The translations under genes and the position numbers were made by a program. The notes beneath the pieces were generated by a model that saw nothing but the letters and a program-made list of their open reading frames with translations, had not been told where the DNA came from and searched no databases. This document shows, in pieces, positions 9,981 through 16,903 of a stretch of 64,000 bases of DNA. The DNA is from Bizionia argentinensis JUB59 (GTDB lineage: Bacteria > Bacteroidota > Bacteroidia > Flavobacteriales > Flavobacteriaceae), in the NCBI RefSeq assembly GCF_000224335.1, contig NZ_AFXZ01000012.1, positions 1-64,000 of the forward strand, given 5' to 3'. The first letter of the stretch is position 1. Every line of letters begins with the position of its first letter.

Positions 9981-10068
9981 ACACTTCTGCTAAAATAACT
10001 TATTTTAAGAAAAGACCCCCTACGATTTTTACAATTCTATATCTCTTTAAGATAAAAACAACTTTCAT

Positions 10069-10100
10069 GTTAACCTAATTGAACAAACACCATTAAATGG
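10069..10100 (+). promoter_or_regulatory. ECF-type promoter element of the beta-barrel gene (GTTAACCT-N15-ATTAAATGG)
   Basis: GTTAACCT at 10069-10076, 15 bases, then ATTAAATGG at 10092-10100. Both boxes are identical to those of the divergent sigma gene. An in-frame ATG at 10097 lies inside the second box, which argues that the real start of the beta-barrel gene is the ATG at 10124. Confidence 0.6.
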
Positions 10101-10123
10101 TCAAACAAAAACATCTTATAATA

Positions 10124-10657
10124 ATGAAAAACATGAATCAAATCAACCAAAACTCCTTTAGAAATTGCGCTTTTATTATAGCAAGTGCTTTACTATTCTT
10201 TATGAGTGCGAATATGCAAGCACAAATAGCCATTGGTGGTGGTTTGGGCTACAATGAAAAAGTTTCTGGTGCGGGTGTTACCGCCAAAGCTCAATTTAAT
10301 ATTACAAACGAGATTGCTATTTCACCAGGCTTTACCTATTTTTTCGGTACTGCGGTTTACGGTTTTAATCAAAATATGATAGCTGTTGATGTTAATGGCC
10401 ATTACTTCTTTGATATTATGGACGATAAACTTAAAATCTATCCATTAGTAGGCCTTAACTTTTCTAGTTACAAAACAGGATACTCTAACTATTACTTCCA
10501 AACAAGCGAAGTTAGCAATAGCACTTTTGGTGCAAATATAGGAGCTGGTGCACAATATAAGTTTACAGAGAAATTAAGTGTGTATTTAGAGCCTAAATAT
10601 GTAGCTAGTGAATTTGGGCAAGTTATAGTAAATGCAGGAATACTCTATCAGCTATAA
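10124..10657 (+). CDS. small outer-membrane beta-barrel protein
   Basis: About 177 residues from ATG 10124. An upstream ATG at 10097 is rejected because it lies within a promoter-like box. The N-terminus has a signal peptide ending near MQAQ. The mature part is built of alternating strands (IAIGGGLGYNEK, ISPGFTYFFG, VYLEPKYVAS, VNAGILYQL) with an aromatic-rich C-terminus, as in eight-stranded OmpW/OmpX-like barrels. It is divergent from the sigma factor gene and probably under its control. Such barrels are frequent targets of envelope-stress sigma factors. Exact role unknown. Confidence 0.7.
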   Translation: MKNMNQINQNSFRNCAFIIASALLFFMSANMQAQIAIGGGLGYNEKVSGAGVTAKAQFNITNEIAISPGFTYFFGTAVYGFNQNMIAVDVNGHYFFDIMDDKLKIYPLVGLNFSSYKTGYSNYYFQTSEVSNSTFGANIGAGAQYKFTEKLSVYLEPKYVASEFGQVIVNAGILYQL

Positions 10658-10698
10658 GCCTCTCCTTATGTTATATTATTTGAATTAGTCTTCAACTT

Positions 10699-10728
10699 AA
10701 AAAGCCGGAAAGTAGTTTTCTGGCTTTT
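10699..10728 (+). terminator. intrinsic terminator after the beta-barrel gene
   Basis: AAAAGCC ... GGCTTTT arms enclose a further GAAA/TTTC pairing (stem with one mismatch), 42 bases after the stop codon, with a T-rich 3' arm. Confidence 0.7.
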
Positions 10729-10810
10729 GTCATGAATTTAGTGAAAACTGATTTTAATATCGTTTTAAAAATAATTAAACTTTAGTAAGTAGAATATCTA
10801 AATAACTTAA

Positions 10811-10838
10811 ACCGAGCTAAACACTTCGGTCTTTTTTA
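10811..10838 (+). terminator. second terminator, near copy of the one at 11647
   Basis: ACCGA-GCTAAACAC-TTCGGT followed by CTTTTTT. It is the same sequence as the terminator at 11647-11675 apart from one missing A. No gene is visible between the preceding terminator and this one. Confidence 0.6.
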
Positions 10839-10847
10839 TGTTTTATT

Positions 10848-10879
10848 GTTAACTTTTTTAAAAATCAAGCATTAAACGT
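10848..10879 (+). promoter_or_regulatory. ECF-type promoter element of the collagen-repeat lipoprotein (GTTAACTT-N15-ATTAAACGT)
   Basis: GTTAACTT at 10848-10855, 15 bases, then ATTAAACGT at 10871-10879, 30 bases before the ATG at 10910. It is the fourth instance of the boxes and spacer shared by this locus. Confidence 0.6.
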
Positions 10880-10909
10880 GTAATTAAAAATCATTTAAAT
10901 TTAAATATT

Positions 10910-11515
10910 ATGAAAACACAAACAATTCAAACAGTTATCTCAAAAACAAAATTTGTGCTACTCGCATTTCTAATAGCTTTTAGTTTTGCATGTTCACCAG
11001 AAGATGGTAATGATGGTAATGATGGTGCAATGGGCGAACAAGGACCGCAAGGTGAACAAGGCCCTCAAGGAGATCAAGGAAATCAAGGACAAGATGCCTT
11101 TATTAATATTACATCAATTACCCCACCAGGCTGTCAAAGAGTTGCGAACGCCAATTCTGGTTACCAAAAAATTACAGATTTAGGAGATTTCACAAAATTA
11201 GAAAATTCTAGCTTTGTAGAAATTGATTACCAAACTAATTTTAGTGTAACATTTGGCACAGGGACGACCGCTGTTGTGTATCAACTTCGCGTAGATGATA
11301 ATGCTACAACTTTAGGAAAGGCTACTTTAATATTAAAAACAACCAACACCAGTTTACCGGCGGTTATACATGGTGTTTTCCCTGGTTTAACTGAAGGCGA
11401 TCATACCATAAGCGTATGGGTAAAATCTGTTAACGGAACTGCAACAAATGCTTACATTGACTCTGGTTGTTATAATTCTCATAATAATAATATTATTGTA
11501 AAAGAGTTTATGTAA
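10910..11515 (+). CDS. lipoprotein with collagen-like Gly-X-Y repeats
   Basis: The protein has 201 residues. The lipidated Cys is at residue 28 (FSFAC), followed by the acidic SPEDGNDG, which fits a surface-export signal. Residues 33-62 are ten Gly-X-Y triplets rich in Gln, Pro and Asp, likely to form a short triple-helical stalk. The C-terminal 140 residues are beta-rich and could be a trimeric head domain, in the manner of bacterial collagen-like proteins. It has its own ECF-type promoter and lies between two near-identical terminators. Function unknown; a surface fibre or a sensor feeding the neighbouring sigma system are both possible. Confidence 0.7.
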   Translation: MKTQTIQTVISKTKFVLLAFLIAFSFACSPEDGNDGNDGAMGEQGPQGEQGPQGDQGNQGQDAFINITSITPPGCQRVANANSGYQKITDLGDFTKLENSSFVEIDYQTNFSVTFGTGTTAVVYQLRVDDNATTLGKATLILKTTNTSLPAVIHGVFPGLTEGDHTISVWVKSVNGTATNAYIDSGCYNSHNNNIIVKEFM

Positions 11516-11646
11516 ATGAATAACTAGCCAATTTGAATACGCTATTATATAGCAATAATTTATTAAGAATTAAAAAACTGTTATATAAATACGTTATGTA
11601 TCAATTTGGTTTAGACTCGTAATCTTACTAAAAAAATCCTGAAGGA

Positions 11647-11675
11647 ACCGAAGCTAAACACTTCGGTTTTTTTTT
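11647..11675 (+). terminator. intrinsic terminator after the collagen-repeat lipoprotein
   Basis: ACCGAAG (11647-11653), loop CTAAACA, CTTCGGT (11661-11667), then a run of nine T. A strong intrinsic terminator, 132 bases after the stop codon. Confidence 0.85.
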
Positions 11676-11725
11676 ATATCTATTTGAGGCGAATTGATTA
11701 GTATTGTAGTCTCAAATTTAATATT

Positions 11726-12775
11726 ATGATATCCCGCAAAAACGCTTCCATTTCTAAATGTATTATCCACAAAGTAGGTAATAAACACAACAGTACTAAA
11801 AATGCTTTTTCAGAAAAAGAAGTCATTTTTGATGAAGCTAGTTACGAGCTTATGTTACCGTTTTTATTACGACCATTCGCATCGGCCGTGCAGTCGTATC
11901 GCTTTAATCACCATGCAGATATTGCATTGAATGAAATAAACACCTACAGCGCACAAGTTTTTGCAGATGAAGAAAACTTCATTGAAACCTCACAGAACAT
12001 TGTTAAGCATTTGTTTGAACAATCCAACTCGGCACAAATAAAAACGGGTGATGTTTTAGTAGTCCTTTTTGAAGGTGTCGAGTTTAATGAAATAACCACA
12101 AACGCCATTGGCATTTTTAAAATTGAGAATAAAGTCAATTTCTTTCAAACCTATTTAGAGGATAATAGTTATGATGTATTGGTTCAAAAAGGTATTAGCA
12201 GTAAAAAAGTAGATAAAGGTTGTTTAATTCTAAATCAAAGTGATACTGAAGGTCGCATTATTTTTAGTGCAGATAATAATGATTACGATACGCAATATTG
12301 GATAAATCATTTTTTAAACATTAAATATGCCGATGATTCCAATAGTCACACCCAACAATATATTGAGTTATGTAAAGATTTTTCGGAGGATATTTTAAAA
12401 ATATCTTATGGTAATCAAGAGCGCAATACTTTTTTAGCAAAAACCATTGATTTCTTTAAAGAGCACGAAATCGTAAATGTGGAAACTTTTAAAGATGAAT
12501 TGTTTGAAGAAGACAAACACAAAACCTTATTTGACGATTATAAGAAAACTTTTGAAGGCGAGAAAAATCTGGTGATTCGAAACCAGTTTGATGTGGCTGA
12601 ATTAGTAGTAAACAAAGAGAAGAAAAAGATAAAAACCGATATTAAACTCGATACCAATATTCAGATTAAGTTGGATATTGATGCACCTGAAGCATCTAGC
12701 GAATATTTAGAACGCGGTTACGATGAAGAAAAGAAAATGCATTATTATAAAGTGTTTTTTAATACGGAAGGTTAA
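11726..12775 (+). CDS. nucleoid-associated protein (NdpA/YejK-like)
   Basis: This 349-residue protein fits the length and layout of the NdpA family, conserved nucleoid-associated proteins of unknown exact role. Family-like text includes the N-terminal IHKVGNK, the central GDVLVVLFEG, and FNTEG at the C-terminus. It is soluble, with no signal peptide. Its promoter is not obvious; the usual AT-rich leader ending TATT precedes the ATG. It is not preceded by the ECF-type element, so it probably stands outside the adjacent regulon. Confidence 0.75.
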   Translation: MISRKNASISKCIIHKVGNKHNSTKNAFSEKEVIFDEASYELMLPFLLRPFASAVQSYRFNHHADIALNEINTYSAQVFADEENFIETSQNIVKHLFEQSNSAQIKTGDVLVVLFEGVEFNEITTNAIGIFKIENKVNFFQTYLEDNSYDVLVQKGISSKKVDKGCLILNQSDTEGRIIFSADNNDYDTQYWINHFLNIKYADDSNSHTQQYIELCKDFSEDILKISYGNQERNTFLAKTIDFFKEHEIVNVETFKDELFEEDKHKTLFDDYKKTFEGEKNLVIRNQFDVAELVVNKEKKKIKTDIKLDTNIQIKLDIDAPEASSEYLERGYDEEKKMHYYKVFFNTEG

Positions 12776-12821
12776 TTGATTGGTGATTGGTATTAACCGT
12801 TTTTAGTTATCAATTTCATTA

Positions 12822-13164
12822 TTACAAAATAACAAATATTGGTCTATTTTCTGATGTTAAGTTATTCCAATAATCTTCAAAAACATTAGAACTCATCAAA
12901 AGATAATAATACGGCTTCATTAGAATCCAAATTTTCTAACCCGCTCTCATATGGATAAAAACTTGATACTGATATCGTCACTTATTTATAAACTTTACTA
13001 TTTAAACTAACTGCACAAACATTCAAGGTTGGTAATGTATTTTTACTGACTTGAAGATTTTTAGTTAATATACGACTCCATTCCATAAAGTTTACAGAAC
13101 TACCCGAATAGTCTTTAAAGAAATTTATTAAAAAAGCGAAAATTTCATTTTCAAAATTGTAGAT
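12822..13164 (-). pseudogene. decayed gene fragment on the minus strand
   Basis: Between the nucleoid-associated protein gene and the TspO-like gene, one minus-strand frame (13161 down to 12886) reads like protein for 92 codons with one internal TAA at 12982-12984. It includes text such as NFFKDYSGSSVNFMEWSR, NTLPTLNVCAVSLNSKVYK and SFYPYESGLENLDSNEA. A second frame continues it from about 12918 to the stop at 12822 (SSNVFEDYWNNLTSENRP). There is no start codon near the 5' end. This looks like the C-terminal end of a lost gene with one nonsense and one frameshift change. Family not recognised. Confidence 0.3.
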
Positions 13165-13190
13165 TTAGGTTTAAACAGATTATTATTCTT

Positions 13191-13991
13191 ATGAAAAAAA
13201 CACTTCAAATAAGTAATGGTGTAGCATTGGTTTCTACCATTATCATTAATTACTTATCAAATACCGGTAGAATTAATTCTACAACCATAGGAGAGGTTTC
13301 AAAAGAATTAAATTCGCTTTTCACACCTGCAGGTTATGCATTTTCTATTTGGGGTTTTATTTATTTACTCCTTATAAGCTTTATTATTTATCAGGGTCGT
13401 AGTTTGTTTGTAAAAGTAAAAAACAACGATTTCATTTTAAAAACAGGCTGGTGGTTTGTAATTTCCTGCATGGCTAATAGTGCATGGGTATTTGCTTGGC
13501 TATATGGTTATACCGGATTATCCTGTGTATTCATTTTTATTTTGCTAATATCACTTCTTAAAATTGTCTATGCCAATGCTATGGAACTTTGGGATGCACC
13601 GCTTCCTACGATTGTATTTGTATGGTGGCCCTTTGTGTTTTATAGCGGTTGGGTAACAGTTGCAAGTATTGCAAACGTATCTTCCTATTTAATAAAAATT
13701 AATTGGGATGGATTTGGTATTTCTCCTGTAACATGGACACTTATTATGATTGGTATTGCTACTTTAATTAACCTGATTATCACATGGAAACGCAATATGA
13801 GGGAATTTGCATTAGTTGGTTCTTGGGCATTAGTTGCCATTGCTATAGCCAACAAAATGGAACATGAAACTATATATGTATCAGCACTTATTGCAGCTGC
13901 TATTTTACTGATTAGTTCGGGTGTTCACGGATTTAAAAATCGTGCAACGAATCCATTTAAAAAATTCATGGAACATCGGGAAGGTAAGTAA
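13191..13991 (+). CDS. TspO/MBR-like tryptophan-rich membrane protein
   Basis: The protein has 266 residues and six to eight hydrophobic segments. The stretch LFTPAGYAFSIWGFIYLLL and later WWFVISCMANSAWVFAW and WWPFVFYSGWVTVASIAN match the Trp-rich pattern of the TspO/MBR family (tetrapyrrole and sterol-binding membrane proteins). It is longer than classic TspO (about 160 residues), with extra helices at the C-terminus, and so belongs to the larger variant group. It is convergent with lipB, with only one base between stop codons. Ligand unknown. Confidence 0.7.
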   Translation: MKKTLQISNGVALVSTIIINYLSNTGRINSTTIGEVSKELNSLFTPAGYAFSIWGFIYLLLISFIIYQGRSLFVKVKNNDFILKTGWWFVISCMANSAWVFAWLYGYTGLSCVFIFILLISLLKIVYANAMELWDAPLPTIVFVWWPFVFYSGWVTVASIANVSSYLIKINWDGFGISPVTWTLIMIGIATLINLIITWKRNMREFALVGSWALVAIAIANKMEHETIYVSALIAAAILLISSGVHGFKNRATNPFKKFMEHREGK

Positions 13992-13992
13992 C

Positions 13993-14715
13993 TTAAGATT
14001 CAACTGATGCTGACTCCAAGATAAAGGTCGATTCAAAAAGTTTTGAAAAATGCTTCAAAAGTTTCTCTTTTACATCATTTTCATTTACTTTTTGCATTCC
14101 TAATTCTACATTTAAAGACGTTACCGCTTTCCCTTTAATACCACAAGGAATCATATGATCAAAATAACCCAAATCAGCATTCACATTTAAAGCAAATCCA
14201 TGCATAGTAACCCAGCGACTCGCACGAACGCCCATAGCGCAAATTTTTCTAGCAAAAGGCGTTCCCACGTCTAGCCAAACTCCAGTTTCACCTGGACTGC
14301 GCTCCGCTTTAAGATCGTATTCCTCTAACGTTAGAATAACCATTTCCTCTAAAAAACGTAAATACTTATGGATATCTGTAAAGAAGTTCTCTAAATCTAA
14401 AATAGGATACCCTACAACTTGACCTGGGCCATGATAGGTAATATCGCCACCACGATTCACTTTATAAAATTTGGCGCCTTTTTCTTCTAACTGGGTTTCA
14501 GTAATTAATAAATTAGATACATCGCCACTTTTACCAAGCGTATAAACATGCGGATGTTCTACTAACAAGAAATAATTTGGCGTTTCTAGATTAGCATCCT
14601 CTCGCCTATTTCTAACTTTAGCATCAACAATGCCCTGAAACAAAGCTTCTTGATATTCCCAAATTTCTTTGTAATCGCGTTGACCTAGTTCTTGTAAAGT
14701 TATCTGCTTATTCAT
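13993..14715 (-). CDS. lipB: octanoyl-[acyl-carrier protein]:protein N-octanoyltransferase
   Basis: LipB moves octanoate from acyl carrier protein to lipoyl domains, the first step of lipoate synthesis. The family motifs are plain: GGDITYHGPGQVVGYP, the catalytic Lys in FARKICAMGVRASRW, HGFALNVN, and the catalytic Cys in MIPCGIKGKAVTSL. The 240-residue length is normal. I choose the ATG at 14715. A TTG nine bases further upstream lies inside the TAATTTTG box and cannot be in the transcript. Confidence 0.93.
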   Translation of the reverse strand: MNKQITLQELGQRDYKEIWEYQEALFQGIVDAKVRNRREDANLETPNYFLLVEHPHVYTLGKSGDVSNLLITETQLEEKGAKFYKVNRGGDITYHGPGQVVGYPILDLENFFTDIHKYLRFLEEMVILTLEEYDLKAERSPGETGVWLDVGTPFARKICAMGVRASRWVTMHGFALNVNADLGYFDHMIPCGIKGKAVTSLNVELGMQKVNENDVKEKLLKHFSKLFESTFILESASVES

Positions 14716-14721
14716 ATTAAG

Positions 14722-14729
14722 CAAAATTA
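14722..14729 (-). promoter_or_regulatory. -7 box of lipB (TAATTTTG), leaving almost no leader
   Basis: The minus strand reads TAATTTTG, then six bases, then the lipB ATG. With a TAnnTTTG box the transcript should begin only a few bases before the ATG, so the mRNA is likely leaderless or nearly so. Confidence 0.5.
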
Positions 14730-14816
14730 CAATAAATTATTCTGAATTTTGAATATCCGGTAACTAGCATTTAAAAGAGATACATTTTGCTAAAAACTAA
14801 TATTGCTCACTGAACA

Positions 14817-14975
14817 CTACCTATTCGGATTATTCAAAATAACTAAAGCAGCGATAACGCCTGGCACCCAACCACAAATCCAGAGGATAAAAACAATTAG
14901 AATGGAACCACAGCCTTTATCCAAAACAGCTAAAGGTGGACATAAAATAGAAAGCAGCACGCGCCAAAAACTCAT
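14817..14975 (-). CDS. YqaE/Pmp3-family small membrane protein
   Basis: This 52-residue peptide starts at ATG 14975 and ends with TAG at 14817. It begins MSFWRVLLSILCPPLAVL, has a DKGCGS loop, and continues WICGWVPGVIAALVI, the two-helix hairpin with the signature of the Pmp3/UPF0057 family. Members help keep membrane potential under salt, cold or membrane stress in yeast and plants; the bacterial role is less clear. It lies between lipB and lysS on the minus strand, with no detectable TAnnTTTG box. Confidence 0.9.
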   Translation of the reverse strand: MSFWRVLLSILCPPLAVLDKGCGSILIVFILWICGWVPGVIAALVILNNPNR

Positions 14976-15055
14976 ATTATAATTGATTTAATGATTGATG
15001 TACATATAGGACTCAAAAAGCTCCAAAACGTTACAATCAATTTTACTATAATATA

Positions 15056-15086
15056 TTGAAATCCTAATGAATAGTAATTATCTTTG
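15056..15086 (+). promoter_or_regulatory. promoter of lysS (TTG-N20-TATCTTTG)
   Basis: TTG at 15056-15058 and TATCTTTG at 15079-15086, spaced by 20 bases. This is a good match to the Bacteroidota housekeeping promoter, 32 bases before the lysS ATG. Confidence 0.65.
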
Positions 15087-15118
15087 TTGATTAGAAAAAA
15101 AACAATCAATTTATATAT

Positions 15119-16813
15119 ATGTCGCATTTATCAGAGGTAGAAATCGTAAGAAGAGAAAAGCTTGCCAAGTTACGTGAGTTAGGAATTAACCCATATCCAG
15201 CAGATTTATATCCTGTAGAAGAAACTTCGAAACAGGTTAAACAGCATTTTTCTGAAGGTAAAAAAGTGATTATTGCTGGACGCTTAATGACTCGACGTAT
15301 TCAGGGTAATGCTAGTTTTGCCGAGCTACAAGATAGCGCTGGTCGCATTCAAGTATATTTTAATCGCGATGAAATTTGCACAGGAGACGATAAAACCAAG
15401 TACAATACTGTTTATAAAAAGCTATTAGATATCGGTGATTTTATAGGTATTGAAGGCGAACTTTTCACGACCCAGGTTGGCGAAAAAACCGTTATGGTAA
15501 AAAACTTCACCCTCTTAAGTAAAGCGTTAAAGCCTTTGCCACAGCCACGTGAAGATGCTGATGGAGAAATTCATGATGCTTTTACAGATCCAGAGCTACG
15601 TTATAGACAGCGTTATGTAGATTTAGTTGTAAATCCTCAAGTAAAAGACGTGTTTGTAAAACGCACCAAATTATATTCGGCCATGCGTAACTTTTTTAAC
15701 GACGCTGGGTATATGGAAGTAGAAACACCTATTTTACAACCAATTCCAGGAGGTGCTGCCGCTAAACCATTTATAACGCATCACAACACTTTGGATATGC
15801 CGTTATATATGCGAATTGCAAACGAGCTTTATTTAAAACGTTTAATCGTTGGTGGTTTTGATGGTGTTTACGAGTTTTCTAAAAACTTCCGTAACGAAGG
15901 AATGGATCGTACGCATAATCCCGAGTTTACCGCTATGGAAATTTATGTATCCTATAAAGACTATAACTGGATGATGGATTTCTGTGAGAAATTACTAGAA
16001 CATTGTGCAATTGCTGTAAATGGAACATCTAAAGCAACCTTCGGTGAACATAATATTGATTTTAAAGCACCCTATGCACGAGTAACTATGGCCGAATCTA
16101 TTGAGCACTTTACAGGATTTGATATTACTGGGAAATCAGAAAACGAAATTCGCGAAGCCGCAAAAGGTTTAGGAATTCCAGTAGACGACACCATGGGTAA
16201 AGGAAAATTAATAGATGAAATTTTCGGGGAAAAATGTGAAGGCAATTATATTCAACCTACATTCATTACCGACTATCCAAAGGAAATGAGCCCACTATGC
16301 AAAGAGCATCGTGACAATCCAGAATTAACAGAGCGTTTTGAACTGATGGTTTGTGGTAAAGAAATTGCAAACGCGTATTCAGAATTAAACGACCCTATTG
16401 ATCAGCGCGAACGTTTTGAAGATCAGTTAAAATTAGCAGCAAAAGGTGACGATGAGGCCACAGAGTTTATTGATTACGACTTTTTAAGAGCGTTAGAATA
16501 CGGTATGCCACCAACATCAGGCATGGGAATTGGTATGGATCGCTTGATTATGTATTTAACCGATAATCAATCTATTCAAGAAGTTTTATTTTTCCCACAA
16601 ATGAGACCGGAGAAAAAGCCTATAGAAATTAGTGAGGATGCTAAAGCAGTTTTAAATATATTAGCAACATCAGAAAAAATTTTATTAGACGATTTAAAAA
16701 CCGCCTCCGGATTAAGCAATAAAAAATGGGATAAAGCCATTAAAGACTTAACTAAAAACAAAGTCGCCCATGTTGAAAAAACAGATGATGGCCTATTTGT
16801 AAAGGCTCTATAA
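15119..16813 (+). CDS. lysS: lysyl-tRNA synthetase, class II
   Basis: This enzyme charges tRNA-Lys. It has 564 residues: an OB-fold anticodon-binding domain at about 50-155, then the class II catalytic core. Motif 2 is FRNEGMDRTHNPEFT and motif 3 is GMGIGMDRLIMYLTD. After the core ends near residue 500 there is an extra segment of about 60 residues (from KPIEISEDAKAVLNIL to the end) that looks like a small winged-helix domain. That tail is absent from the E. coli enzyme but, as far as I recall, common in Bacteroidota. The gene stands alone with its own promoter and terminator. Confidence 0.97.
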   Translation: MSHLSEVEIVRREKLAKLRELGINPYPADLYPVEETSKQVKQHFSEGKKVIIAGRLMTRRIQGNASFAELQDSAGRIQVYFNRDEICTGDDKTKYNTVYKKLLDIGDFIGIEGELFTTQVGEKTVMVKNFTLLSKALKPLPQPREDADGEIHDAFTDPELRYRQRYVDLVVNPQVKDVFVKRTKLYSAMRNFFNDAGYMEVETPILQPIPGGAAAKPFITHHNTLDMPLYMRIANELYLKRLIVGGFDGVYEFSKNFRNEGMDRTHNPEFTAMEIYVSYKDYNWMMDFCEKLLEHCAIAVNGTSKATFGEHNIDFKAPYARVTMAESIEHFTGFDITGKSENEIREAAKGLGIPVDDTMGKGKLIDEIFGEKCEGNYIQPTFITDYPKEMSPLCKEHRDNPELTERFELMVCGKEIANAYSELNDPIDQRERFEDQLKLAAKGDDEATEFIDYDFLRALEYGMPPTSGMGIGMDRLIMYLTDNQSIQEVLFFPQMRPEKKPIEISEDAKAVLNILATSEKILLDDLKTASGLSNKKWDKAIKDLTKNKVAHVEKTDDGLFVKAL

Positions 16814-16829
16814 AACAACAACGAAAACT

Positions 16830-16866
16830 AAAAAGAACTGTGTGAAAGCAGTTCTTTTTTATTTTA
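16830..16866 (+). terminator. intrinsic terminator after lysS
   Basis: AAAAGAACTG (16831-16840), an eight-base loop, CAGTTCTTTT (16849-16858) and a continuing T-rich tail. Confidence 0.85.
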
Positions 16867-16903
16867 AAATAAGTTGATACCTTTATACGCTAATTCATTA
16901 GTT

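Noticed and set aside
10097-10123. ATG at 10097 as the start of the beta-barrel gene
   Set aside because: It lies inside the ATTAAATGG box, adds nine hydrophilic residues before the signal peptide, and a good ATG follows at 10124.
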